Below, one piece after another: positions 21,385 through 33,410 of a DNA stretch of 64,000 nt. A program made the translations under genes and the position numbers. Source of the stretch: Toxonevra muliebris (taxonomy: Eukaryota > Arthropoda > Insecta > Diptera > Pallopteridae); assembly GCA_963691655.1 (NCBI GenBank), contig OY829330.1:20239224-20303223 (forward strand), written 5' to 3'. Each line of letters starts with the position of its first letter. The stretch's first letter is position 1. The notes beneath the pieces are model-generated. The model was given only the letters and a program-made list of their open reading frames with translations, did not search any database and was not told the DNA's origin.

Positions 21385-23644
21385 TTATTTACTTGTTTTC
21401 TATTTTTCTATGTAATCATGCTTAATGTGTGGTGTCCGATGGAAAAAACGGAGGTCATAAAAACTCCGGGAAGTGGGAAACTTAATTGTGATCATCATTA
21501 AATTTCAAAGGATGTCTAAAAGTCAGGAAGAAACTAGACGTCCGGAAGGTCGATATCACTTGGGCTTACATCTAAAATAATTATATGTGTGTCAGCTTAA
21601 CATTCAACACAGCTTGACAACATCAGCAATGATATTTATTTAATATGAGCTCTGTTGAATTTTATGTTATAATATTTTTATAAGTAAAATTACACTAGTT
21701 TTGCTTTTAAAATTGTGAATTTTTACTACTGTTATTACTTTTTTAATGTTAATTAATTAAAAAGAAAGTAAAATTAATTCCAACAGCTTTACTTTATTGC
21801 TAATTTTTCTGCTACTATTATTTAAGTTTCTTTGCACAAAATTATTTATGGTTTTATTCAATTTCTAACACTTAAAATAAATTTACGAAAAATAGTTGAA
21901 ATAATTTACAAAAATTAATCACTTAAGAGTATGGTAAATTATATTTTATATAATAAAATAGTGATAAATGTTACTTCTTTTAAAATAAATTTGTATGTAA
22001 ATGAATAATAGGAATTTTTGGATGAACAGAAAATATAAAATAAACAAAAAAAATTGTCAGTACTTATTAAGTTAAATAAAGAATATATGAAAGCCAAAAG
22101 CAAACTTAAAAAAAAAAAAACAAATTAAATAAAAAACAAAAATAAAAAAATGTGATAATGATGTTGTTCTTCGAAATATTCAAGGATTTAATATATATTT
22201 AATAAATAGCTCGAATGACGGGAACGTCATGAACATGAGTGGTGCGAAATATAGGTAGATTAAAGAGTGTGAATTATTGAGTAAGTTGTAGATAGTTTCT
22301 AAAGATTGGACATAGCCACATCTTAAAAAAAATGGTTTGAGACTCTAAAATACTATAAATGTCTCACTGGAAGAACTTGCATGAGTCTAAACACCCCACG
22401 GAGTCAGCTGGGCGATTAGCATTTCAAATCTTTCTCGATACACACTTTTGCAATTTGACAGAGCTTCAATTTAGCTTGCTAATTTGAGAGTTGCTAACAA
22501 GTGTCCTCGTCTAAAAGCAGACTAAGCAAACTATTTTGAAGGTAAATTTTACGGTTTTTATCGCTCACGGCGATATGATGAGAGCAACGAAACCAATTTT
22601 TTAAGTCTGTGGAAGGCATGTTAAGCTATTCGCTAACATGCTTATATTTTTTATAATCCTGATAGTTAGGATTCCACATGCTAGCTCTATAAGCTCTAAA
22701 ACTTTTTTAATTGAAATATCCATACATTAAAAGTTAAATAAATTAAAGCAGAAAGTAACTATCGAAAAATGAACAAACAAGAAAAAAATAAACTAATTAA
22801 GTTTTTCAAAAGACGTCATAATTCTTTATTCTATCTGTTAGGAGCTACAGCAATGATTTTGTTTTTAAACTAATTTCTCAAATTTCTTCTTTAACTTTTT
22901 CTATAACTAATGGGAAAATGAAGAGGAAGACTGGGACTAACACTTCCATACACCCACTGGCCGAACCCAAGTCCAGTTTCGAAGCAATCTCGTCCTGACC
23001 ACCAGCTGGAAAATCTAGGCTATAGCCAGCATACGTAGTAGTGAAATAAATGACAACTTCAGAAAAAGACTCAATAATGTTTATAAATTCTTAATTTAGT
23101 AGCAGAATGTAATTAAAAGTTATTTGTTATGTAGTTATCGTATTTATTAAAAATATTTTGGATAAAAATGTTATGTGTCGTGTTCCAATTTCTTTTGTTA
23201 AATATTTCAAAATTTCTTCTTTAACTTTTTCTATAATTAATGAGAAAATGACGAGGATGATAGGGACTACATCTTCTATATATCCACTTGCCGAACCCAA
23301 GTGTAGTTTCCAAGGAATCTCGTCTTGACCACCAGCTGAAAAATCTACGCCACAGCCGGCATACATAGTATTGGATGAAATGACAGCCACAGAAAAAGAT
23401 TTACTGATTTTTATACTTTCAAAATATTTTGAGTTTGCTTTACTAAAATATTTGGTTAATATTAAATTAATTAATAATAAAATGGTCTAACATGCATACA
23501 TTATTTCAACATAACCTCACATTTCATCGACTTTTTAGTATTTAACAACTTTTCGGTCACAATAGATTTCCTTGGTTTCATTCCTTTGTTTCAATTCCGC
23601 CCGTTCTGGTTGTTGAATCAGGGTTGTTAACTTCACGCATATAA

Positions 23645-24734
23645 ATTTTTCAATATTTGTTTCACCAAACAGGACTTGTAGTTGTAATTTACAAGTAACA
23701 AATTTGTAGAAATGTTACTATTTTGTAGTTTTTTGTTTCACCAAACAGACGACTAATCACAAATTTGTAACATTTGTAAGAATTTCTTACAAAAAAAAAA
23801 TCGCCTGTAAAATGGCTACAATTGTTTATTTTTCGTTTTTCGTCATACTTTTAGCAGTATGTTTTTATATTTACAGTTTTTAATCAGCATCTTAAGAATG
23901 TAGATTAATTTTAAAAAAAAATTTAAATTAATAAACATGTCTACCAAAGGGCATAGCTGGGTTTCCATGTCAGAAATGCCCCCAAACCCAATCAAGTTTT
24001 GCATAGACCCTTTCGAAGCACTTGATTTAAGAATGATTTGGCTAAATTGTCAGACCATTATCTGCAATTTTTAATGAGTAATGGCGGATTTTGTAAATTT
24101 CGTTTTTCGCGTTTTTCAGCCTAACTAGCCATAGGAAAAATCTGAAAAAACTCACAGTGATTTTTTGGTTTTGGAGACACATTTGAAATTTTTTCCCGAA
24201 TTTTCTAACGCGAAATTCGCAATGAAAAAAATCGCAAAAATTTTTATATGCGATTTTTTAATTCTAAAAATAGGTTTACTACTCTGATTTTTCTTATGGT
24301 TTGGGTGCATTCCTCTCATGGAAACCCGGCTATGCCCTTTTAAAATGATTTTATTTTTCATTATGTATATATATAAAAAAAATGAGTTTTAAAAATAATG
24401 AATTTGAAAATTTTTAGGTAGAAATACTTCTTAATCAAAGAAGCCGCGAAAATTTTAATTTGTTCGCTCATTGGTAAATGTTATCATACATTAGTGTCAC
24501 AAATTTGTATAAAAAAATTGGTTATTTACAAGTCATACGAAAATTTCGTGAAACGTCATTTTTTACACTTGTAATGTACAAGTGCTCTCTTACAATTTTT
24601 GTTGCCTCTTATTACAAATTTGTGAATTTGAGAGTTGTAACTTATGAAACGAAAAATGGTTTTACACATCTGTAATTGTAATTCACAAGCGCAAATTTGT
24701 AATTGTAAATTGTATTTGGTGAAATAGGGCACTG
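23645..24734. mobile_element. Right piece of the CAGTG-ended TIR element
   Basis: It ends in TTGGTGAAATAGGGCACTG at 24734, the inverted partner of the end at 208. It contains many short repeats of CTTGTAATTTACAAG / ACAAATTTGTAA and of TTTCACCAAAC, spread over 23645-23800 and 24470-24734. A separate TIR element (23946-24340) is inserted in the middle. No coding frame. Confidence 0.5.
23946..24340. mobile_element. 395-bp small TIR element
   Basis: The ends are AAAGGGCATAGCTGGGTTTC and, on the opposite strand, AAAGGGCATAGCCGGGTTTC, an inverted match of over 20 bp with one mismatch. The interior is AT-rich with a loose second symmetry. No clear target duplication; superfamily not assigned. Confidence 0.65.
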
Positions 24735-25402
24735 GTGGTAATATTGTTTTTTCCTGCAAAGCTCTTTGTAAGATGAATTAGCCACCTGACAGTTCACTTT
24801 GCTTTCCATGAGGGTTGGGTAATCCAATCGTAAATTATGCAACTGTTTTTCTGGCAATTTCACACTATCGATCGAACCATGGTTGCTTGGAACTATAGGT
24901 TGTTGTCCTTTGCATAACGTTAGCTGCCGAAATGATGCATTGCGTCAGCTCCTCAATTCAGACGTGATTTTGGTTTGTTCTACAACGGTTTAGATTTCGG
25001 TCCAGATTCTCGGTGTATTTTTCTACATGCCGTTCCATCCATTTCAGCTTGGGTAAATGTTGCGCTTTATTTTTGTAGGGCTGTTGTTGCATAGCTAAGT
25101 TGATTGACATTGATCTTCGACACTATTTTGCCATTCACCTCGAATCAAACAATATTCTATGGTGGAGCAGGCCTGTCCCCTAATAAATGTAAAATGTCCA
25201 TTTAGGTCACTCTTAGTTCTTCCATTGAGCACTGTTAGATTCATTGTTTCGCACATTTCAATAAGCTTGGTGCCATTACGGCCAGCATTTGCATATCCAC
25301 GCGCTGAGTCTGTACTCTCAGTAACGACTTGTTGGTTGCCTATTTTCGCATCGAGATCTCCTATGATCATTAACCCTTTCTTCTCAACTTTTTTATTTGG
25401 GG
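24735..25402 (-). pseudogene. Non-LTR retrotransposon fragment: endonuclease end and linker
   Basis: On the minus strand, 25402-25095 encodes the second half of an AP-type endonuclease: IIGDLDAKIG (as in GDFNAxIG), then a FTFIRGQACSTIEYCLI block equivalent to the FTW..SxIDY motif. Downstream the reading shifts frame and continues with linker-like sequence (KLKWMERH, then SKQPWFD, then a Lys-rich NSSYKELCRKK) up to 24735, where the CAGTG-ended repeat begins. At least one frameshift and one stop; no RT domain remains. The clade cannot be told from this piece. Confidence 0.7.
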
Positions 25403-26555
25403 ATAAAATTTTTTTTGTAGCTTTATACTCTTAGATTCAGACTTTGTTAAGAATAAAAACCAAAAAAATGATGAAAGAAGTTTTTGGGAAAGGCTGTAGA
25501 GCTTTTGGGATTTTGTACATTATAATGACCAAAATGCATAAAATTGATTTTTTTGTGGTAAAAACAACTAAGGTTTATTTAGCAATGTAAAATAAACTTT
25601 TAGTTTAGAAAATACTTTTAAAAACACACTTGTTCACTGAGTATGAAAGGTGAACATTTGAAGCATTTTTGGAATTTGGGTTTATTTTTGCTAAAGTCAA
25701 GTATACAGATTTTTGTTGTTCAGTAACCTATAGTAAAATTTTATGGGCAACATATTTTTTGAACATATTAACCCTCTATCAACCCTCGTAATGGGCCAAA
25801 AAATAAAATTTTTCTAAAAAGGCAAAAAAGACCCATAATAGTGGGTGCCAAAGGGTTAATATATAGGAAAAATATATTAATATATCATATTATATAAGAA
25901 TATATTATAGAAAATTCGACTATAAATTGCTCAACATACAAACAAGCTGTGATGCAAAACTAACAAGTTATCTTATGGTTTATTATACTTAATCTGTTAG
26001 ATATGGGCAAACTTTGGGCCTACGTAAAAAATAATTTGACGTATACTTTTAAAACGTCGAAACCCAAAAAATTGTTTTCTCGAGTTCTATCAGTATCCAT
26101 TTTCAAAACCTTGTTATTTTTTCGTTTGTTGAACAAAAAACAAATCAACAATATCACAATTTTTTAGCACCCGCAGAAAATAATTCAAAAATCATCACCC
26201 TTTCACATTATATTGTACATTAAAGTTGCGTGAATATGTACACTATAATGTACAATTTTTTTAAGCATGTAAACAATTTTTTTTAAAAATTTTGTTTTTA
26301 AGTTATTAATTTTGTATTGAAATGGAGTTTTAACTTTCGTTTTAAATTATTATAATTAAAAAAAAAGTTTATATACTTGCTCAAAATTTCAAACTTGGTA
26401 CCTTCACTTCGTAAATTCACAAAAATGTAATTTGGGGTGTTTTTCAAAATCAAATAAAAAAAAACTGTGCTCCCGTTTTTGCTAAAACTTAAATTATAAA
26501 GAGAAAAAACATGCTTGATTTAAAAAATAATTTGTTATTTTTAAAATTCCCGATA
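25403..26555. other. AT-rich interval, nothing recognised
   Basis: Long A and T runs and low-complexity stretches. No frame, terminal repeat or RNA-like element that I can support. Confidence 0.5.
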
Positions 26556-27497
26556 CACCCAGAAAAATACCCATCTCTATAACAAAGAAAAAGTTTCCTC
26601 AATTTGAATCCACGAAAATTTCTCTCGTTTAAGTAAATTTTCCCCAAAATGAAGAAAAATGTGCCCCTTTCATGGAACCATGGTCATTGTTACAAATTTA
26701 GTTGAATAGAAAATGTAAGAAAGAGAAATGTTCTCCATACAAAATTTTGGTATACACAAAAAACTAGCTTTACTCTTTTGGACTTAGCAGACAATAGCGT
26801 ACGCTTTGTTTTTCTTTTGAATTTTTTAATATAGAGACGCCCTATTTCAAGCGAAGCGGTTGTGTTTGTGGCTGTTGATATAATTTGTGAAAAAAATATA
26901 TATATTGTGAAAAAAATAAAATATATTGAAAAGATATAAATTTCAATAAACTTCAATTTATAATTTTTTGATGGCTATAAGGGTCTTTTGATCATTTCAA
27001 GGCGACAACGCCTGTAGTGTATGTAAAAATACGTATGAATGTAAACCTTAATACTTATTAAAAATAAAATAATAAATGAATACAAGTAAAGAAAATATGA
27101 TTTCTATGCCTTTTAATTAAAACAACATTGTAGAAAATATTCCTTAAATTGAGGATTTTTTTCTAAAAAGGTAGTAAATTGACTTCAATTTATGGAAAAT
27201 TATTCCTCAATCTGACGAAAATTTTACCTAAATTATATAAAAGTTCTCATATTGAAATAAAATAGTATTCATTTGAAAAACGCAATTTCTACAAATTGAA
27301 GACATATTTCTTCAATTTATAGAAAACTTCGTTCTTTCAAAGAAATTTTCTCTAAAATAAAGAAAAAATATTTCCCCAATTCAAAGAAATTTTGTATATC
27401 TAAATGAGGAAACCATTTCTATGGCGCCAAATCATTCCCATTTTTCCTCAATTTGATAGCCGTTTTTCTTCAAACGAGGTAAGTATTTCTCTGGGTG
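26556..27497. mobile_element. 942-bp CACCCAGA-ended TIR element (probable)
   Basis: The left end is CACCCAGAAAAATAC and the reverse complement of the right end is CACCCAGAGAAATAC. Repeats of the type TTCCTCAATTTG and AAATTGAAGA occur near both ends and through the right half. It interrupts the endonuclease frame of the minus-strand non-LTR relic at 27498. No obvious target duplication and no transposase frame. Confidence 0.5.
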
Positions 27498-27819
27498 ATC
27501 CCCCTTTCGCGCGTCCTCTACTGGCCGTTCTTACTGCCGGAGTCCAATGTAACTCATAATTTTGGAAATACGTTTCAAAACGTTCCATATTTTTTTCCAC
27601 GAATGTTTCAGATAGGAAGAAAATATAGTGCTGGTTTATGAAAATGAAAAAGTTTTTTTGTATTAATTTGTTTGGTAGGCCTGCTACATTATATGCTAAT
27701 AACTTAAAGCTAATTGTGTTATGAGTAATAATATTTCTGTTTTGAATGCTGGTTGCTTTTACTGGTTTGGCTCTTTCATATCTTGTTAGTTTTTTTTGTG
27801 AGATGTTTTTGCTAGCCAC
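27498..27819 (-). pseudogene. Non-LTR retrotransposon ORF2 start (endonuclease), broken
   Basis: The minus-strand frame starts at 27819 and reads into an endonuclease N-terminus: LLAYNVAGLPNKL, then FFLSETFVE (the ETW-type catalytic block), then TASRGRAKGG, the usual RGGGV-like loop. It stops being homologous where the CACCCAGA-ended element begins. No RT is seen on the other side, so the rest of ORF2 is gone. Confidence 0.7.
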
Positions 27820-27884
27820 TTGGCATAAGTTAGAATATTTAAGTCTAAAGTACTACCATACGCAATTTTTCGGCAGGTTCGCCT

Positions 27885-28530
27885 CTACTCATCAGAATCT
27901 TTCTGTTGTATGCCATCTTTCTTGTTGTATGCCATCCACTTTCCTCCTACATTTATGCTATCATTTTCAACGAATATTTTTTGAAACGCGTCTCTGGATA
28001 TAAGTTCTTTTTTCAGTTGTAGTAGGACAATCTTGCGCTTTTGCTTTTCTGCACTGAGGTCTTTTTCCATATAAACTGCAGAGCCTGCTAGCTTTTTGCA
28101 ATTTCTTAAAATGTTTTCGGCCATTCCTGAAGTCTCCGTTTCCGCCACCCAGCTCACTTCATTGTCGCGTTCGAAAAGTAAACGCATATCTCTAATTTTG
28201 ACCTGTGGGAGTTGCAGTTTCTCATGGCAAAAGTTTTCTACATTCTTTTTGTTGCACTCGCTTTCAGCAGTCCTTTAATTATTACGTTTTTTTCCTGCTT
28301 TGTTCCGATAGTCTACGCATCTCTTCTCGGTTCTTTTCCGTGTCGTTTTTTAGTTCCTCCTCTAGAGTTTCCAGTTTCTGTGGCACCATACCCACTTGCT
28401 GTTTTACCTCCCCAATATCCGTTTTTGTTGCCAGATTTTCAAGTTTTGTGTTGAAGTTTCCCTCTACCCTGTTTATCGCCTTTAAAACATCTTGCAAGGT
28501 CAACTCGGGGGACAGTGCCAGTGTGGCCAA
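27885..28530 (-). pseudogene. Non-LTR retrotransposon ORF1, frameshifted
   Basis: The first segment (28530-28282) is a coiled-coil-like stretch rich in Leu, Glu and Lys heptads. After a frameshift, the second segment (28187-27885) has an L1-ORF1-like C-terminal region with NCKKLAGSAVYMEKDLS and a basic KQKRK patch. Order, strand and spacing to the endonuclease at 27819 fit ORF1-ORF2 of one non-LTR element. ORF1 would bind the element RNA. The family beyond that is uncertain. Confidence 0.55.
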
Positions 28531-31003
28531 CTTTTGTTTTTCAAAATCCGCTAAAATTAAGAAAAAACGCGTTTTTTCTTTGAAAAACCGCTACAATTTT
28601 TCCTTATAGAAATGGTAAACACAATTTTTTTTATATACAATAAAAACGAGATAATTCGCACCCCGTTAATTCGAAAAGCTAAATAATTCGAAACAAACTG
28701 CTGGTCCCTGAAAAAAATCGCTTTAATTCGCAAAAATTTTACACATTTTTGTCCCCTCATTAATTCGTATTCTTTTTTCAATACTAGGTCTGTTTAACCT
28801 CTTATAAATTGAAATTGGTTGTTGACTAACTCTCATAATTCATAATGCAAAGCAAAATTCTATGGAACTATGATTCGAAAAAATCAATTATTGTAGATAG
28901 CTACGTTCACTTTTTTTATGGAATTTTTTGTGTTTTTCGTGGTTGACAAGATACACGAGAAGAGCCTAAAACTACAAAACCGTTAATTCGTATTTTTCTT
29001 ATTTTAACCTCATTAACCCTGGGATTGAATATCCCAATAATGTTTGAAAACTTAGGTAAAATGGGAGATACGGTTTCCATTTTATTTGAGTTTTCTTTAA
29101 AATACGGATGCTGGCTGTCTTTGAGTGGGTTGTATACATGCCCTTTTACGGCAATAAAATGGCTTTGCTATAATACCTGGTTACAAAGGTTATAGCAAAC
29201 ATTTTGCCCCATTGGAAAACTTAAGGATAACTGTAAGGACATATTACTTTTTTAAATTTGTTTTAATATTTGCATAAAATATTGAGGAAACTCAACGAGA
29301 TTTTGAGTAAAAACTCGAGAGTAAAAGGGAGAAATCAAAAAAATATATAGGGTAATAATTTATAACTATCACATATCGATGTCGAAGTCTATGTGCTCTT
29401 CATTACTATCAGCTTCTTCTGGCCATAACACACTCTTTAGTCTGAATTCAGAAGCATTATAAATACTAGTAATGTTTGTTTGTTGTTTACGTCATTAGGT
29501 ATTTTGTAGTTTTCCCAAAATGGATTTTCGTGTCTTAATCCATTTTTTATATGAAGTAAAGAATTTTTTGAATTGAGTGACTTACGGTTACGAACTTTGG
29601 TTTTAAATAAGTTCATTGCTCATTGTTTCGACAAAAAATGCTGTTAGGATTATTCAGGAAATGGATTATTTAGCGGAGCATTTAGTGTCTTGTAAATTGA
29701 AAAAAAACACGCCAAAAAACCCGCTGACCGCTCAATCACGTTTTCTCCGCGTTTGAATTTTCAAAAAGCACTAAATTTATCGGGGAAAAGAGCTGAGTTG
29801 GCAACACTGGACAGCGCACATTGTTTTCTCTTTGCGCTTGGTGGAACCGTGCGGCGGGAGTGTTAGGGGGTGAGCCTTCGGCATTTGGCATTTTTTGTTT
29901 TGTTTATTTATTTAAAAAGAAGAAGAAAATAGATGGGCCTTGCAACTATTTGAACCGCAGTTAATAGTACCAATTATATACTTTATTATTCCAAGAAGTA
30001 GACAGAAAGAACAAAGAAAAAATATAGGTAAATACACTTCCCAGAAAATTACAAATGCTTAAAAAAAACTTTTTTGAAAATTCGATCTGTCACGTTACAT
30101 GTGATTTGTTTAATATAACTTGCCGTCAAACACTCAACTTGTTCATATTTTTTTCCAAATTTCTAAGCAATCTAGTGAAATTCATGTTACCACAAACTAT
30201 TATTATTACAGTAGAAATACTTACATTTGAACTGTTTGATAATATTTACCATTTTGTGTCTTTGCTATCTTCCAGTAATTTTTACTTAAAACAAACAACC
30301 TCGATATATACCGTTAATTGCCGAACTTAAAACGGGGTTTTGTGCTTTTCAATCATTTTGCCTAACGTAAGAAGTATCGTACTCACGAAATGAAAAAAAA
30401 GTTAGCGCGAAATTTAAAAGAAATATTTTTCGACTGTGGTTACCGTTTTCAAAACCTTGGCCTATGAAATACAAAATTGCACTATACAAAAAGTAACAAA
30501 CACTATGTTTACATGTTTTATGAATTATATACCTAAAAAATGTAGGCTTTCCCCGTTGTTTTATGATGACTTGAGTAAGCGTAAGACCTGAAAAACAGAT
30601 TTTTTGGACCTTTTTTGAGATTAGGGACAACACGTAACATTTCCCGTGAAAACTAATATTAGATTCTTGTTCAACGAAAAAAAATATACGAAAAAGGCTT
30701 TATCTGTTTTTTTTATCATGGCTTGGGTAAACGTATGCTTGATAAAACTATTCTTTTAAGGTGAGGTGGCAGACCTGCAACCGCCATATTGGTCCGCCAT
30801 CATGCAAAATCAAAAAAGCCTTGTTGCATTCGAAAAAGTAAATTAACATTTTTAAGCTGAAAGCCCTAGTAGCCATAGCCCTTTTTGTATTAGGCTTTTA
30901 ATTTTTAATTATAAGTTATAGTAAGTAAAATAAATAAATAATAAAATTTTTATAAAAGAGATTGCATTTATCCGGACATTTGCAGCACAAAAACTTTGTT
31001 CTT
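28531..31003. other. AT-rich interval, no gene recognised
   Basis: Only short frames without recognisable motifs. A slightly less AT-rich patch near 29780-29870 has no frame I can support. Confidence 0.5.
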
Positions 31004-33410
31004 TTAAATTAATGAAACTTCTGTTAATAAATCTTTAAGTAAAGCTGTACAAAAATCGTTCTCAGTATTAATCCCGTACATAAATTTCTGAATAAATGTC
31101 CATGGAGCGATGCAAACATCCGGATATTTCAAATTGAATGCTTGAAATATTTTAAAACAAATGTCTACACCTTTAAGCAGGCTTTCTACCTTGTAAGAAA
31201 TCAAAAACAACAACAAAAATTTTGCAGCTTGTATTCGTCTGCTCCTTAGACTACGAGAAATGGCTGCAAGGTTGTTTTATTTGCAAAATTGCTCTCTTGA
31301 AGTTTTGATATTGTTTCTGCTATGATGTTAAGATTTGTAACATGTGTTATGAAAAAATTTTGTGACTCAATTATTATTCCTTTTTTCGTGTTTCTTCCCT
31401 GTGAATTATTCGGAAAAATTTCATTAAAGCCAGATTCAATCTGTCAAAACGAAAATGTTTATTTTACATTAGATAAGTGATTAAAACAAAATTAATATGT
31501 AAGTGTGAATGAATACATACCAATTTATAGCCATACGATTGTTTATATGCCGGCCAGCGATTTAGAATTTCTGCGGTTCCTGAAGACACATATAAGTCAC
31601 ACTTTCGCAATGAAAACATTTCTCTCCACAATCTGCAGGTGGTGTTAAAGTCAGAAAAATCATTGAACAAGACATACCTTGATTCTTCCATTAATTCCAA
31701 AGAGAGTTCGATTCAACTGTATAAATATCTATTGTTTCACTCAATGAATTGCTTTGATTTATTGATGCAGATAACTGCACAATTTCACTTGAGTTTTCTC
31801 GGAGTGAAATAATAACTCTGAAAAAGAATTAATTATTTTAGTGAAAAATTTTATAGGGTGATTCCGCCCCGATATACATGAAAAAAGGTGAGAGGCTTAG
31901 TATTTTACTGGGTTTACCACCTGCTTTCATGTTTTTCATCGGAATGGAATAACCCTGTATAATCATGGTCTGAAACGGTTGAATATTTACTTTTGACTCA
32001 GTAGGAAATAATTGAACTATATTGTGTGAAATTTTATCAAAATGTTCTGGACCCAGCTAAATTTTCAAGAAAGAAACCTTTCCTAAAATTAAGTGAATGA
32101 TGATATTGCGATGTTCCGTCAGTAGAAATTCGTTGTTGTTGTAAAATTGCAAAACAGTATTTCCAATATCGGTTTCAGTTAAAACTTCTTTTATAAACTG
32201 TATAAATAATAAATTAATTGAAAAATACATAAATATGTGGATTAGAATATTAGTATAAAACAAAATATTTTTATATATTATATTTACGAAGGTACCTCTG
32301 TACTGGCACATAAAAAATAATTTATCAGCACAATCCGGGCTATTTAAAAATAGCAATATTACCTTATTTTTCCATACAGTTAACTTTTCGCGGAAGAATG
32401 CTCTTTGCCCCATTTTAGGAATCAACTCTTTTAGGCCAGATTCTTGAAGGTATTTTTAATTGTGAATGGTAACGTCTTGCTCTGAAATGTAAATTAAGAT
32501 TTTACAATTCGTTGGTTGCCAAGCCAAAACTAAGATTTTAGAATTTCACAACTAACTGCCTTGTACATGAAGATTTCATATTTATGTGAGGTTATGTATG
32601 TATGTTTAGACAAAAAATTGTTTTAAAAAGTTTAATAACATAAAGTCATGAAAATTTGTTCTAAGTACCGGGATGTCCTATTAATGCATTTTAAGGATAA
32701 AAATATATATTTATTTACTCAAGAAATTTGTTCATATACAAGACAGCTAAAGCGTTGGTTGCCATAAAGGCTTCTATTACACATGGAAAACACAAATCCT
32801 CTATAGCTGTATCCAATAATTCAATGTTTGATTAAAAGAACACTGGTTAATAAACACACATTTTTAAACAAAGCTCACTAATCACTTTGAAATAATTAAA
32901 TAAACTACAATAATAATAATAAATGAATCTTTAAGTCCCGTCATGCGCCGCTTTCTTTATATTTTTCAAATGCAAATACTAGCGATGCATAAAATTTCAT
33001 TAGCAAGTACTTTTTACTCATTAGTTGAATATATTAGGTACGTAAAGTGAGTATTTAAAGTTTAATGCACTTTTTACTTGTCAATTGTACTTAAAAAAAT
33101 AAACAAATTTATGAAAAATTTATAGTAATACATATTTTCTTTTCAATATTCTTTTTTACACCATATTGTTCAATTCTTTTTTAAAAAAAATTAAAAACCG
33201 AACACTTAGGTTGTACAAAATGCATCACTAGCATCTACACATACCGTTATTGAAAGCAATAAAACCGAAAATAGCAACAAAATATTGGCCACTCACAGCA
33301 AACAATTTTGCATTTCATTTATTTCACCCACCTTTGAATTTATCATACAAGTAAGCACAGTCCCACTTTTCCAATAAATTTATTAGCACTTCATCATTAT
33401 TTAATGACAT
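31004..33410 (-). pseudogene. Multi-exon pseudogene with SAM-like N-terminus
   Basis: Reading the minus strand, exons can be placed at 33410-33332, 32481-32363, 32197-31991, 31817-31521 and 31440-31004, with GT-AG borders and compatible phases. The start is MSLNNDEVLINLLEKWDCAY; the second exon reads like a SAM-type helical domain (SGLKELIPKMGQRAFF); later exons carry LFPTES, EILNRWPAYKQSYGY and a C-terminal block with LLKGVDICFKIF. This pattern resembles a widespread, uncharacterised insect protein family. Damage: a stop in exon 2 (TAA near 32456), a TAG in exon 3 (near 32060), a frameshift in exon 4 near 31710 and one in exon 5 near 31250. Intact elsewhere or processed? Introns are kept, so it is not a retrocopy. 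Function unknown. Confidence 0.6.
31854..31957. mobile_element. 104-bp TIR element with TA duplication
   Basis: The ends TAGGGTGATTCC and, inverted, CAGGGTTATTCC are followed by further inverted similarity to a central CAGGTG / AAGGTG. It is flanked by TA at both sides. Size and TA target fit a Tc1/mariner-type MITE. It lies in an intron of the 31004-33410 pseudogene. Confidence 0.6.

Larger units (their letters stand above)
19103..23644 (+). mobile_element. Foldback/NOF-like element copy C, internally deleted
   Basis: A 4.5-kb derivative. Left terminus GTGAAGTTAAC at 19109, then arm modules to about 20176, an ATTT-rich filler (20177-20205), the last ~145 bp of the transposase gene, the 3' non-coding interior and a right arm ending GTTAACTTCACGCATATAA. 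About 7 kb of left-arm and gene sequence present in B is missing. Only the first ~29 bp of the left terminus remain before it jumps to internal arm sequence at about 19138. It is the near-mirror image of copy A. Confidence 0.75.

Noticed and set aside
339..23644. Galileo-type (P superfamily) foldback element
   Set aside because: The transposase has a MULE-like D-D-E with a C/H motif and a Ulp1 domain; no P-type THAP start was seen.
339..23644. Palindrome as a pure sequencing artefact
   Set aside because: A and C differ by substitutions, a 48-bp deletion and different junctions, and B has different indels. An artefact would give identical arms. Long reads are still the decisive test.
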